Shown here: in pieces, positions 55,115 through 63,918 of the stretch
How the letters are laid out: each line of letters begins with the position of its first letter
Position numbering within the stretch: position 1 is the stretch's first letter
Source: Pseudomonas salomonii
Lineage (GTDB): Bacteria; Pseudomonadota; Gammaproteobacteria; Pseudomonadales; Pseudomonadaceae
Length of the DNA stretch: 64,000 nt
NCBI RefSeq assembly: GCF_900107155.1
Contig: NZ_FNOX01000004.1
Span: 466,391-530,390 of the forward strand
Direction: 5' to 3'
The notes under the pieces: model-generated
Told to the model about the DNA's origin: nothing
What the model saw: the letters and a program-made list of their open reading frames with translations, nothing else
Database searches by the model: none
Made by a program: the position numbers and the translations under genes

Positions 55115-55801
55115 TTACCAGGCGATGGTGTCGCCTTTGTAGTCCACGAAGTGATGGCCGCCTTTGCCGGTGTAGGCATTCACCTGATCCACCAGGCCGC
55201 GCACGCTGGTGTCGACGTCGATGTGCGCGTTTTCGCCGCCCATGTCGGTCTTCACCCAGCCCGGATGCAGCGACAGCACCGTGAGTTTAGGGTCACTCAG
55301 TTGCGTGATAAAGCTGTTGGTCATGGAGTTCAGTGCAGCCTTGCTGGCCTTGTACAGCGCCAGGTCGGAGCCATCGGGAATCGTCACGCTGCCCAGCACC
55401 GAACTCATGAACGCCAGCACGCCGGTGTCTTTGCGGATCTGCCCGACAAAGCGCTGGGCCAGGTTGATCGGCGCCACGGCGTTGGTGAAAAACAGTTGGC
55501 CGACTTCCGCCAGGGTGGCGTGGCCCGGCTCCTGGTTGGCAGGGCCTTTGACCCCGGCGTTGACGAACAGCAGGTCGAAGGTGCGCGCTTTCAGGCGTTG
55601 GGCCAGGGCGATCACGGCTTGTTGATCGTCCATGTCCAGCTTCTCGATCTGCACCTGGCCCACGGCTTTGAGCGCATCGGCCTTGTTCGGGTCACGCACG
55701 GTGGCGGTCACCTCCCAGCCGTCCTGCAGCAGTTGCTTGACCAGGCCAAGGCCCAGGCCGCGCGAGGCGCCGATGATCAGTGCGGTTTTTGGCGTAGACA
55801 T
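55115..55801 (-). CDS. Short-chain dehydrogenase/reductase
   Basis: A 228-residue SDR with the cofactor motif IIGASRGLGLG, NAGVKG, and the catalytic Ser (MSSVLGS) and Tyr/Lys (LYKASK). It resembles C-factor/CsgA-type SDRs. AAGGAAG precedes the ATG. It lies 25 bases downstream of a MerR-family regulator in the same direction and is probably cotranscribed with it. Substrate unknown. Confidence 0.92.
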   Translation of the reverse strand: MSTPKTALIIGASRGLGLGLVKQLLQDGWEVTATVRDPNKADALKAVGQVQIEKLDMDDQQAVIALAQRLKARTFDLLFVNAGVKGPANQEPGHATLAEVGQLFFTNAVAPINLAQRFVGQIRKDTGVLAFMSSVLGSVTIPDGSDLALYKASKAALNSMTNSFITQLSDPKLTVLSLHPGWVKTDMGGENAHIDVDTSVRGLVDQVNAYTGKGGHHFVDYKGDTIAW

Positions 55802-55826
55802 GAAAGGCTTCCTTTGAAATGGAGGT

Positions 55827-56177
55827 TCACGGATTTAATGGACAACGTTGCCCGAGCCTTTGCTGCAACTCCTGGCGCAGATGGCCGAGTTCAGTGATGC
55901 GGGTGTCGATCAGGTTGAGCTTGTCTTGCAGCAATTGTGTGACGGCAGCGTCGGGATCGGGCGCCTGCCATAAGGCGGCGACGCTGGTGCCGATCTCGCC
56001 GAGGCTGAAACCCAGGCGCTGGGCAGTCTTGATATAGAGCACCAGTTGCAGCATGTCCGGCGGGTAGTCGCGGTAACCATTGGCGCTGCGTTGCGCGGCG
56101 ATCAACCCGCGCTGCTCATAGAAGCGCAAGGTGTCGCGGCTGACCTGGCTGGCCTGGGCTAATTCGCCGATACGCAT
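55827..56177 (-). CDS. MerR-family transcriptional regulator
   Basis: A 116-residue MerR regulator: winged helix (RIGELAQASQVSRDTLRFYE), linker, and a short coiled-coil tail containing LGHLRQELQQRLGQRCP with a single cysteine. No metal-loop pair is present, so it is not a typical copper or zinc sensor. The adjacent divergent promoter has a MerR-type dyad at 56202-56219, so it probably controls the membrane protein on the other side and itself. Confidence 0.92.
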   Translation of the reverse strand: MRIGELAQASQVSRDTLRFYEQRGLIAAQRSANGYRDYPPDMLQLVLYIKTAQRLGFSLGEIGTSVAALWQAPDPDAAVTQLLQDKLNLIDTRITELGHLRQELQQRLGQRCPLNP

Positions 56178-56196
56178 GGGACGGGCTCGAGAGGGC

Positions 56197-56228
56197 TTGA
56201 CCCTGGAGCATACTCCAGGCTTTAGCCT
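56197..56228 (+). promoter_or_regulatory. MerR-type elongated-spacer promoter with dyad
   Basis: TTGACC (56197-56202) and TAGCCT (56223-56228) with a 20-base spacer. The perfect inverted repeat CCTGGAG-CATA-CTCCAGG (56202-56219) sits within the spacer, the arrangement of MerR-activated promoters. It would drive the small membrane protein gene at 56261. Confidence 0.7.
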
Positions 56229-56260
56229 GCTGGCTTCTTGAATTGAAGGAGCTTGCTGCT

Positions 56261-56677
56261 ATGTGGACACCAAAACACTACCGAACACTGGTGCGGGCCA
56301 GCGCCTGGTATGACTTGATCATTACCGCGGCGTTTGTCACGCCGTGGAGTTTTGCATTAGTGCACGGCCTGTTGCAGGGCTTGAACCTGCCGGGCGAGCT
56401 ACCGCCGTTTCTGCCTGCGCATGTGCTGATGGCCAACCTGCTCGGTTCGATTGTGTGCGTGTGGGCAGTGCTGCGTATTCGCGACCCTCAACGCCAATTC
56501 GGGCTGTATGACGCGGTCGGCCGTGGGCTGTTTGCGACCTGGCAGCTGTACGCGCTGATGCAGGGCGCCACGTCGGTGCTGTGGATAATTCTGCTGTTGG
56601 AAGTGCTGTGGGGCGTTGCGCAATTACTCCCGGTGAATACTGATCAAAAAATGATCGGCGCCCGTAAGCCCTTATGA
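56261..56677 (+). CDS. Small integral-membrane protein, probable MerR target
   Basis: A 138-residue protein with about four membrane helices (LIITAAFVTPWSFALVHGLL, LMANLLGSIVCVWAVL, LLEVLWGVAQLLPV among them). I do not recognise the family. ATG 56261 follows AAGGAG; a TTG at 56243 is less likely. The MerR-type promoter upstream suggests stress-inducible expression under the divergent regulator. Confidence 0.78.
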   Translation: MWTPKHYRTLVRASAWYDLIITAAFVTPWSFALVHGLLQGLNLPGELPPFLPAHVLMANLLGSIVCVWAVLRIRDPQRQFGLYDAVGRGLFATWQLYALMQGATSVLWIILLLEVLWGVAQLLPVNTDQKMIGARKPL

Positions 56678-56743
56678 CAGAAGGGTTACAGGCGGGTGTG
56701 CTCAGGTTATCCACAGGCAGGTGCACAGTAGATGTGGGCAGTT

Positions 56744-57325
56744 TCAGCGTTCGAGCAGGATGCGCCCACGGCTGAGGTCGGCGAGCTGGGTTTGCAGCGT
56801 GTCGATGTGCGCCTCGCCGAGTGCGAGCTGTAGCTCGACGCCATTGGCGGTGAAGGTTTCTTCCACCACCAGCCCGCCCAGTTCGGCCACGCGCAGTTTC
56901 ACCAGGTTCAATTCCGAGAAACTGCAGGCACAACTGAGCGGCACGCGGCTGATCAGCTCGATGCGTTCGGCATTCTGCAGGCATTTGTTGGCGCCGCCGC
57001 CGTAGGCGCGGGCCAGCCCGCCGGTGCCCAACTGGATGCCGCCGTACCAGCGAATCACCAGCACGGCGACCTGATCAAAGCCTTGGGCTTCAATGGCGGC
57101 CAGGATCGGCCGCCCGGCCGTGCCGCCGGGTTCGCCATCGTCGTTGCTGCGGTACTGGTCGGCGAGCTTCCAGGCCCAGCAGTTGTGCGTGGCGTTGAGG
57201 TCGCTGTGCTGCTCGAAAAACGCCTGGGCGTCTTGCGCGCTGGTGATCGGCGCGGCCAAGGTGATAAAGCGGCTTTTGCGTATTTCTTCACGAAATTCGC
57301 AAAGGCCGGTCAGCGTGAAAGGCAT
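56744..57325 (-). CDS. YigZ/IMPACT-family protein
   Basis: A 193-residue YigZ protein with the IMPACT domain: motif DDGEPGGTAGRPIL, VIRWYGGIQLGTGGLARAY, and a C-terminal small domain. Bacterial members are linked to translation-related functions but have no settled activity. It begins 12 bases after the RutR-like regulator gene's stop and probably shares its transcript. Confidence 0.93.
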   Translation of the reverse strand: MPFTLTGLCEFREEIRKSRFITLAAPITSAQDAQAFFEQHSDLNATHNCWAWKLADQYRSNDDGEPGGTAGRPILAAIEAQGFDQVAVLVIRWYGGIQLGTGGLARAYGGGANKCLQNAERIELISRVPLSCACSFSELNLVKLRVAELGGLVVEETFTANGVELQLALGEAHIDTLQTQLADLSRGRILLER

Positions 57326-57337
57326 AAGTCGCTTCGT

Positions 57338-57997
57338 TTATAGGGCCGGCTTGATGCCGCAGCCTTTGAGGATGATATGGATCAGGTTGGTGCCGGCGTC
57401 TTCCATGTCCTGCTTGGTCAGCTTGGTGCGACCGGTGACGCGACAGATCTGGGTGGCGAAGTCGGCGTAATGCTGGGTACTGCCCCACAGCAGGAAAATC
57501 AGGTGCACGGGGTCGATGGGGTCCATCTTGCCGGCCTCGATCCACGCCTGGAACACCGCTGCGCGGCCACTGAACCAGGCGCGGTAGTCCTGGCTGAAAT
57601 ATTCGGTCAGGCATTCGCCGCCGCTGATGATCTCCATGGCGAAGATCCGCGAGGCTTGCGGGTGGCGTCGGGAGAATTCCATCTTGGTGCGGATGTAGCG
57701 TGTCAGCGCGACGGCGGGGTCGTCCTCGGCGGTCAGCGCGTTGAAGGTGCTGTCCCACAGTTCGAGGATATTGCTCAGTACCGCAATGTACAGGCCGAGT
57801 TTGTTGGTGAAGTAATAATGCAGGTTGGCCTTGGGCAGCCCGGCACTCGAGGCAATGGTGTTCATGCTGGTGCCTTTGTAGCCATGGCGCGCGAATTCGT
57901 CTTCAGCCGCCTGGAGAATCGCTTGTTCATTCTTTTGCCGAATACGGCTGGCAGGTTTACCGGCGTGGTTGCTGTGGGCAGGAACTTCGAGGCTCAT
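57338..57997 (-). CDS. TetR-family regulator, RutR-like
   Basis: A 219-residue TetR regulator with a winged HTH (TSMNTIASSAGLPKANLHYY) and a C-terminal ligand domain strongly resembling RutR/YcdC, including YIRTKMEFSRRHPQASRIFA and PVHLIFLLWGSTQHYADFAT. RutR of E. coli senses uracil or thymine. Here the neighbouring NCS2 permease suggests a nucleobase-related signal. Start is ATG 57997; a longer reading lacks support. Downstream yigZ is probably cotranscribed. Confidence 0.9.
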   Translation of the reverse strand: MSLEVPAHSNHAGKPASRIRQKNEQAILQAAEDEFARHGYKGTSMNTIASSAGLPKANLHYYFTNKLGLYIAVLSNILELWDSTFNALTAEDDPAVALTRYIRTKMEFSRRHPQASRIFAMEIISGGECLTEYFSQDYRAWFSGRAAVFQAWIEAGKMDPIDPVHLIFLLWGSTQHYADFATQICRVTGRTKLTKQDMEDAGTNLIHIILKGCGIKPAL

Positions 57998-58084
57998 GGA
58001 GGTTTCCGTGCTGATCGATAGAGACGACGTGTGCACAGATAACCCACCCTCAAGCCTCAGACAAGTCCCGATGCAATAAAACCG

Positions 58085-59527
58085 TCAAAGCGGTTCCAGT
58101 GTGTCGCTTTCCGGGGTGTGGTTTGCGCCAACGTTAGTCGCCTTGGCCTCGGGCAATAACAGGCACAACACGATGGCCGTCAGGCCGCCGCTGGTGATGG
58201 CCGAGTCAAACAGGTTTTGTACCAACGGCGGCATCAAGTGCAGCAACTGAGGTTGGGCGGCAATGCCCAGGCCAACACCAAAGGAGGTGGCGATGATCAG
58301 CATGCTGCGTCGGTCCAGCGGCGCCTGGGCCAGAATGCGCACGCCGGCGGCGGCCACGCTGCCGAACATCACCAGGGTTGCGCCGCCCAAAACCGGTTTG
58401 GGGATTTGCTGCAGCACCGCGCCGATCAGTGGAAACAAGCCGAGACAAAACAGCAGCACGCCAATGTATAAGCCGACGTAACGGCTGGCCACGCCGGTGA
58501 GTTGGATCACGCCGTTGTTCTGCGCAAACGTGGTGTTGGGGAATGCGCTGAAGGTGGCGGCGATCATGCAACTGACGCCATCACCCAACACGCCGCTTTT
58601 GAGTCGGCTTATATATGAAGGGCCGCTGATGGGCTGGCGGGCGATCATGCAGTTGGCAGTCAGGTCGCCGACGGTTTCGATACTGCTGATCAGATAAATC
58701 AGCGCGATGGGCAGGAAGGCGCTCCAGTCGAAGTTGAAACCAAAGCGAAACGGCATCGGCACGCTGATCAATGGCAAGTCGGGCAAGGCTTGGGGCACCA
58801 GCTTGCCGCTGAACCACGCGGCCAGGCTGCCGAGGGCCAGGCCGATGATGATTGCCGAGAGGCGCACCCACGGCGTGTTCGAGCGGTTGAGCAAGATGAT
58901 CGTCAACACGACGAACAACCCAAGCGCCAGATTGGTTGGGGCGCCGAAGTCGGGTGCATTGAAACCGCCGCCCAGGTCGGTGATGCCGACTTTGATCAGG
59001 CTGATGCCGATCAAGGTAATGACGATGCCGGTGACCAGGGGCGTGATCACACGGCGCAATTGCCCGATAAAACGGCTCAACACGATCTGTACCGCCGCGC
59101 CGAAAAAACACACGCCGAAGACCATCGCCATGATGTCTTCCGGGCTGCCGCCGCGTTGTTTCACCAGAAAGCCTGCTGACAACACCGCACCGAGAAACGC
59201 AAAGCTGGTGCCTTGCAGGCAGATCATCCCGGCACCGATACCAAATGGCCTGCGTGCCTGAATGAAAGTGCCCACGCCGGACACCATCAACGCCATGCTG
59301 ATCAGGTAGGGCAGGTGGGCGGTAAGCCCTAAAGTCGAGCCGATGATCAGTGGCGGGGTGATGATGCCGACGAAGGCGGCCAGCACATGTTGCAAGGCTG
59401 CCAGTAGGGCGGGCAGCGGTTTCGGGCGGTCGTTCAGGCCGTAGATCAGGTCGTTGGGGCTCAGGGTTTCTGGTGGCATGGCGGGCAAACTCAGGGCGGA
59501 CGGTTCAAGGTCCAGGTTCTCTTGCAA
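58085..59527 (-). CDS. NCS2-family purine (xanthine-type) permease
   Basis: A nucleobase:cation symporter-2 protein of up to 480 residues with about 14 helices, closest in pattern to E. coli XanP/UacT types (LIYGLNDRPKPLPALLAALQ). The NCS2 signature QNNGVIQLTG is present near residue 333. Reading from TTG 59527 gives the N-terminal leader; ATG 59479 is an alternative. It follows the LysR gene by 40 bases and precedes the RutR-like gene on the same strand. Purines or pyrimidines are the likely substrates. Confidence 0.9.
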   Translation of the reverse strand: MQENLDLEPSALSLPAMPPETLSPNDLIYGLNDRPKPLPALLAALQHVLAAFVGIITPPLIIGSTLGLTAHLPYLISMALMVSGVGTFIQARRPFGIGAGMICLQGTSFAFLGAVLSAGFLVKQRGGSPEDIMAMVFGVCFFGAAVQIVLSRFIGQLRRVITPLVTGIVITLIGISLIKVGITDLGGGFNAPDFGAPTNLALGLFVVLTIILLNRSNTPWVRLSAIIIGLALGSLAAWFSGKLVPQALPDLPLISVPMPFRFGFNFDWSAFLPIALIYLISSIETVGDLTANCMIARQPISGPSYISRLKSGVLGDGVSCMIAATFSAFPNTTFAQNNGVIQLTGVASRYVGLYIGVLLFCLGLFPLIGAVLQQIPKPVLGGATLVMFGSVAAAGVRILAQAPLDRRSMLIIATSFGVGLGIAAQPQLLHLMPPLVQNLFDSAITSGGLTAIVLCLLLPEAKATNVGANHTPESDTLEPL

Positions 59528-59567
59528 AAAGCTGTCCAGTTGCTCAGCTTTTAGCGATAGGCCCGAG

Positions 59568-60488
59568 TTAGCGCGTTGCCGCCAGACTCTCCAGAAAGCT
59601 TTCCAGCACCAAATGAGGGCGGCGGCCCTTGCGCGTGACCGATGCGAGGCTTAAATCGTAAAAACGTGTAGCCGGTTTCAGCGCGCGCAGTCGGCCTTGT
59701 TGTACCCACAGGCTGGCGTAGTGGTCGGGCAGGTAGCCGATATAGCGGCCAGTGAGGATCAGGAACGCCATGCCTTCGCGGTCCGAGGCGCTGGCGGTGC
59801 AATTGAGTGCCTGGTAATGGGCCTGGATGTCGGCGGGCAAGCGGAAGGTCGGGGCGATGGCGTCCTGGCTGTCGATACGTGGGTCGTCCAGTTGCTTGTC
59901 TTCCGCGTAAAACAACGGGTGGCCGACCGCGCAGTAGAGTAACGAGCGTTCGCTGTACAGGGGTTGGTATTCCAGACCCGACAAGGCACTCGCCTGGGGC
60001 ACTACGCCGACATGCAGGCGGCCATCGAGTACACCTTGTTCCACTTCATTCGGGGCGATCATGCGGATCTGGATCTGCACGTCCGGGCCGCGCTCCTTCA
60101 ACTGTGCCAGGGCGTGGGTGATGCGCATGTGGGGCAGGGTGACCAGGTTGTCGGTGAGGCCGATGATCAGTTCGCCGCGCAAGTGCTGGTGCAGGCCGTT
60201 GACCTCGGTGCGAAAACTTTCCAGCGCACTTAATAGCTGCAAGGCCGATTGGTAGACCTCGCGGCCTTCTTCGGTCAGGGAGAATCCCGCGCGCCCGCGT
60301 TGGCACAGCCTTAACCCCAGACGTTGCTCGAGGTCGCTCATTTGCTGGCTGATGGCCGAGCGGCCGATGCCGAGCACGGTTTCTGCCGCCGAGAAACCAC
60401 CGCATTCCACCACGCTGCGAAAGATACGCAGCAGGCGGATATCGAAGTCGCTGACTTGGGCAAGGGGATCGGGTCGACGGCTGCTCAT
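59568..60488 (-). CDS. LysR-family regulator, probable BauR-type
   Basis: A 306-residue LysR regulator: HTH (FDIRLLRIFRSVVECGGFSA; helix GRSAISQQMSDLEQRLGL) and effector domain. It is divergent from the omega-amino-acid transaminase gene, the same layout as PA0133 (bauR) and PA0132 in P. aeruginosa, so it likely activates beta-alanine catabolism. Its identity as BauR is inference from synteny. A LysR box lies three bases upstream of its start. Confidence 0.9.
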   Translation of the reverse strand: MSSRRPDPLAQVSDFDIRLLRIFRSVVECGGFSAAETVLGIGRSAISQQMSDLEQRLGLRLCQRGRAGFSLTEEGREVYQSALQLLSALESFRTEVNGLHQHLRGELIIGLTDNLVTLPHMRITHALAQLKERGPDVQIQIRMIAPNEVEQGVLDGRLHVGVVPQASALSGLEYQPLYSERSLLYCAVGHPLFYAEDKQLDDPRIDSQDAIAPTFRLPADIQAHYQALNCTASASDREGMAFLILTGRYIGYLPDHYASLWVQQGRLRALKPATRFYDLSLASVTRKGRRPHLVLESFLESLAATR

Positions 60489-60490
60489 AG

Positions 60491-60511
60491 TTTAGTGACG
60501 GCCTGACTAAA
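60491..60511. promoter_or_regulatory. LysR-type T-N11-A box
   Basis: TTTAG and CTAAA are separated by exactly 11 bases (60491-60495 and 60507-60511), the canonical LysR recognition pattern. It lies just upstream of the LysR start and about 100 bases from the divergent transaminase ATG. Confidence 0.6.
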
Positions 60512-60613
60512 GGTTAGAAGAGTTGAATTTCATCGACTTTATCGCCGTGGCAATTTAGCTGCAACAACGCTTTTCAATCCCGACGCTGCCTTTTGCCCTG
60601 CGAGGTTTTGCTG

Positions 60614-61963
60614 ATGAACATGCCCGAAAACGCCCCATCGTCCCTGGCCAGCCAACTGAAATTGGATGCGCACTGGATGCCTTACACCGCCAACCGCAAC
60701 TTCCAGCGCGACCCGCGCCTGATCGTCGGCGCTGAAGGCAGCTGGTTGATTGATGACAAGGGCCGCCGGGTGTACGACTCGTTGTCGGGCCTGTGGACCT
60801 GTGGCGCCGGGCACACCCGTAAGGAGATTCAAGAGGCCGTCTCCAAGCAATTGGGCACCCTGGACTACTCCCCGGGCTTTCAATACGGTCATCCGTTGTC
60901 CTTCCAACTGGCGGAAAAAATCACCGACCTGACCCCAGGCAACCTGAACCACGTGTTCTTCACCGACTCGGGCTCTGAGTGCGCCGATACCGCAGTGAAG
61001 ATGGTGCGTGCCTACTGGCGCCTGAAAGGCCAGGCCACCAAGACCAAGATGATCGGCCGCGCACGTGGCTATCACGGTGTGAACATTGCCGGGACCAGCC
61101 TGGGTGGCGTGAACGGCAACCGTAAGCTCTTTGGTCAGGGCCTGATGGACGTGGACCATCTGCCGCACACGTTGCTGGCGAGCAATGCGTTCTCCCGTGG
61201 CATGCCGGAGCAGGGCGGTAGCGCCTTGGCCGATGAGCTGCTCAAGCTGATCGAACTGCACGACGCGTCGAACATCGCAGCGGTGTTTGTTGAGCCGATG
61301 GCCGGTTCCGCGGGCGTGCTGGTGCCGCCACAGGGTTATCTCAAGCGTCTGCGTGAGATCTGCGACCAACACAACATCCTGCTGGTGTTCGATGAAGTGA
61401 TCACCGGTTTCGGCCGTACCGGCTCGATGTTCGGCGCCGACAGCTTTGGTGTGACCCCGGACCTCATGTGCATCGCCAAGCAAGTTACCAACGGCGCGAT
61501 CCCGATGGGCGCGGTGATTGCCACCAGCGAGATCTATCAGACCTTCATGAACCAGGCGACGCCGGAATACGCGGTGGAATTCCCCCACGGCTACACCTAC
61601 TCGGCGCACCCGGTGGCTTGCGCGGCCGGCTTGGCGGCATTGGACCTGTTGCAGAAGGAAAACCTGGTGCAGAGCGTAGCCGAAGTCGCCCCGCACTTTG
61701 AGAATGCGCTGCACGGGTTGAAGGGCAGCAAGAATGTGATCGACATCCGTAACTACGGCCTGGCCGGCGCGATCCAGATTGCCCCGCGTGACGGCGATGC
61801 CATCGTGCGGCCATTCGAGGCCGGCATGGCCTTGTGGAAAGCCGGTTTCTACGTGCGCTTTGGCGGTGACACCCTGCAGTTCGGGCCAACCTTCAACAGC
61901 AAGCCGCAGGACCTGGATCGCCTGTTCGATGCGGTCGGCGAAGTGCTGAACAAAATCGACTGA
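60614..61963 (+). CDS. Omega-amino-acid:pyruvate transaminase (BauA-type)
   Basis: A 449-residue class III aminotransferase that transfers the amino group of beta-alanine and related amines to pyruvate. The PLP lysine is Lys289 in CIAKQVTNGA; the PLP aspartate lies in LVFDEVITGFGR. The sequence closely follows the P. putida omega-amino-acid:pyruvate transaminase throughout. Start is ATG 60614 with GAGG upstream. It precedes the semialdehyde dehydrogenase by 39 bases, forming the beta-alanine pathway. Confidence 0.94.
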   Translation: MNMPENAPSSLASQLKLDAHWMPYTANRNFQRDPRLIVGAEGSWLIDDKGRRVYDSLSGLWTCGAGHTRKEIQEAVSKQLGTLDYSPGFQYGHPLSFQLAEKITDLTPGNLNHVFFTDSGSECADTAVKMVRAYWRLKGQATKTKMIGRARGYHGVNIAGTSLGGVNGNRKLFGQGLMDVDHLPHTLLASNAFSRGMPEQGGSALADELLKLIELHDASNIAAVFVEPMAGSAGVLVPPQGYLKRLREICDQHNILLVFDEVITGFGRTGSMFGADSFGVTPDLMCIAKQVTNGAIPMGAVIATSEIYQTFMNQATPEYAVEFPHGYTYSAHPVACAAGLAALDLLQKENLVQSVAEVAPHFENALHGLKGSKNVIDIRNYGLAGAIQIAPRDGDAIVRPFEAGMALWKAGFYVRFGGDTLQFGPTFNSKPQDLDRLFDAVGEVLNKID

Positions 61964-62002
61964 TTTCTCCTTCTATATAGAACAACTTTTCAGGAGCCCT
62001 GC

Positions 62003-63496
62003 ATGAGCCTTATCCAGCATTTGATCAACGGTGAGTTGGTCAATGACAGCGGCCGTAGTGCCGACGTGTACAACCCGTCCACCGGCCAGGTGATTCACCA
62101 GGTGCCATTGGCCAGCCGTGAAACCATTCAACAGGCGATTGACGCGGCCAAGGCGGCGTTCCCGGCCTGGCGCAATACGCCGCCGGCCAAGCGTGCCCAG
62201 GTGATGTTTCGTTTCAAGCAATTGCTGGAGCAGAACGAAGCGCGTATCTCGCAGTTGATCAGCGAGGAGCACGGCAAGACCCTGGAGGACGCCGCGGGTG
62301 AATTGAAGCGCGGCATCGAGAACGTCGAATACGCCTGCTCGGCGCCGGAGATTCTCAAGGGCGAGTACAGCCGTAACGTGGGGCCCAACATTGATGCGTG
62401 GTCGGACTTCCAGCCGCTGGGTGTGGTGGCGGGTATTACCCCGTTCAACTTCCCGGCGATGGTGCCGCTGTGGATGTACCCGCTGGCGATCGTGTGCGGT
62501 AACTGTTTCATCCTGAAACCATCGGAGCGTGATCCAAGTTCCACGCTGCTGATTGCGCAGCTGTTGCAGGAAGCCGGTCTGCCCAAAGGCGTGCTGAGCG
62601 TGGTGCACGGAGATAAGGGCGCAGTGGATGCGCTGATTGAAGCACCGGAAGTCAAAGCCCTGAGTTTTGTGGGTTCGACGCCGATTGCCGAGTACATCTA
62701 TTCCGAAGCGACCAAGCGCGGCAAACGCGTGCAGGCGCTGGGCGGTGCGAAGAACCATGCGGTGCTGATGCCGGATGCGGACCTGGATAACGCGGTCAGC
62801 GCTTTGATGGGCGCGGCGTACGGTTCCTGCGGTGAGCGTTGCATGGCGATTTCGGTGGCCGTGTGCGTGGGTGACCAGGTGGCGGATGCGTTGATCGCCA
62901 AGTTGGTGCCGCAGGTCAAGGCACTCAAGATTGGTGCGGGCACCTCTTGCGGCCTGGATATGGGGCCGTTGGTGACAGGCCAGGCGCGGGACAAGGTCAG
63001 CGGCTATATAGAAGACGGTGTGTCGGCGGGTGCCGAACTGGTGGTCGACGGCCGTGGTTTGAGTGTTGCCGGGCATGAAGAAGGCTTCTTCCTGGGTGGC
63101 AGCCTGTTTGATCGCGTGACGCCTGAGATGCGCATCTATAAGGAGGAGATCTTCGGGCCGGTGCTGTGCGTAGTGCGGGTGGATAGCCTGGAAGCGGCGA
63201 TGCAGCTGATCAACGATCATGAGTATGGCAACGGCACCTGCATCTTTACCCGTGACGGTGAAGCGGCGCGGCTGTTTTGTGATGAGATCGAAGTGGGTAT
63301 GGTCGGTGTGAACGTGCCACTGCCGGTGCCGGTGGCCTACCACAGCTTTGGCGGCTGGAAGCGTTCGCTGTTTGGCGACTTGCATGCCTATGGGCCGGAT
63401 GGGGTGCGTTTCTATACCCGTCGCAAGGCGATTACCCAGCGTTGGCCGCAACGGGCCAGCCATGAAGCGTCGCAGTTCGCCTTCCCGAGTCTGTAA
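62003..63496 (+). CDS. mmsA: CoA-acylating methylmalonate/malonate-semialdehyde dehydrogenase
   Basis: A 497-residue aldehyde dehydrogenase of the MMSDH type that converts malonate or methylmalonate semialdehyde to acetyl- or propionyl-CoA. The catalytic cysteine is Cys280 in GSCGERCMAISVAV; the preceding ITPFNFPAMVPLWMYP and GVNVPLPVPVAYHSFGGWK motifs are typical. AGGAG lies before the ATG at 62003. With the transaminase it completes beta-alanine breakdown (beta-alanine to malonate semialdehyde to acetyl-CoA). In P. aeruginosa the equivalent is BauC (PA0130). Confidence 0.94.
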   Translation: MSLIQHLINGELVNDSGRSADVYNPSTGQVIHQVPLASRETIQQAIDAAKAAFPAWRNTPPAKRAQVMFRFKQLLEQNEARISQLISEEHGKTLEDAAGELKRGIENVEYACSAPEILKGEYSRNVGPNIDAWSDFQPLGVVAGITPFNFPAMVPLWMYPLAIVCGNCFILKPSERDPSSTLLIAQLLQEAGLPKGVLSVVHGDKGAVDALIEAPEVKALSFVGSTPIAEYIYSEATKRGKRVQALGGAKNHAVLMPDADLDNAVSALMGAAYGSCGERCMAISVAVCVGDQVADALIAKLVPQVKALKIGAGTSCGLDMGPLVTGQARDKVSGYIEDGVSAGAELVVDGRGLSVAGHEEGFFLGGSLFDRVTPEMRIYKEEIFGPVLCVVRVDSLEAAMQLINDHEYGNGTCIFTRDGEAARLFCDEIEVGMVGVNVPLPVPVAYHSFGGWKRSLFGDLHAYGPDGVRFYTRRKAITQRWPQRASHEASQFAFPSL

Positions 63497-63510
63497 GGCG
63501 CTGCAGGTGA

Positions 63511-63537
63511 AAGCCGGCCCCTTGGGGCCGGCTTTTG
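63511..63537 (+). terminator. Rho-independent terminator after mmsA
   Basis: GCCGGCCCC pairs perfectly with GGGGCCGGC around a two-base loop, followed by TTTTGTG. It ends the beta-alanine transcript before the rRNA promoters. Confidence 0.93.
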
Positions 63538-63587
63538 TGCTTTTACGGCCTTTTTGACCGATATGACAGAAATGTGAACGAAAGGGA

Positions 63588-63615
63588 TTGACGGAGAATT
63601 ATATCTGTCTATAAT
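63588..63615 (+). promoter_or_regulatory. rRNA operon promoter P1
   Basis: TTGACG and TATAAT are separated by 16 bases. This is the first of three tandem sigma70 promoters upstream of an rRNA operon. Confidence 0.85.
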
Positions 63616-63733
63616 TCGCCCCACTTCCGGCGCAGTCGAAACGGAAAACTCCTTGGTAAACAAAGAGTTACGAAGTTTTCGGCAGCAAGTCGCTTCAGTT
63701 CATCGAAGCCAAAAGGGAGTTGAAAAAGAGGTG

Positions 63734-63761
63734 TTGACAGCAGCGTGTAACGCTGTAGAAT
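63734..63761 (+). promoter_or_regulatory. rRNA operon promoter P2
   Basis: TTGACA and TAGAAT separated by 16 bases, followed by a C-rich discriminator. Its core is nearly the same as P3. Confidence 0.88.
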
Positions 63762-63843
63762 TCGCCTCCCGCTAACGAGAGATCGTAAGCGCAAGTGGTT
63801 GAAGTTGTTGAAGAATTCTTCGAAAACTTCTGAAAATAATCAC

Positions 63844-63871
63844 TTGACAGCAAATGAGGCTGCTGTAGAAT
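63844..63871 (+). promoter_or_regulatory. rRNA operon promoter P3
   Basis: TTGACA and TAGAAT separated by 16 bases, followed by GCGCGCC, a GC-rich discriminator typical of stringently controlled rRNA promoters. Confidence 0.9.
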
Positions 63872-63906
63872 GCGCGCCTCGGTTGAGACGAAAGATCTTA
63901 ACCAAC

Positions 63907-63918
63907 CGCTCTTTAACA
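63907..63918 (+). promoter_or_regulatory. boxA antitermination element of the rRNA leader
   Basis: CGCTCTTTAACA closely matches the boxA consensus used by the Nus/SuhB antitermination complex in rRNA leaders. The leader continues to the right edge; the 16S gene itself lies beyond the window. Confidence 0.9.

Noticed and set aside
61973..63463. 496-residue minus-strand open reading
   Set aside because: Antisense of mmsA, His/Arg/Gln-rich with no family match.
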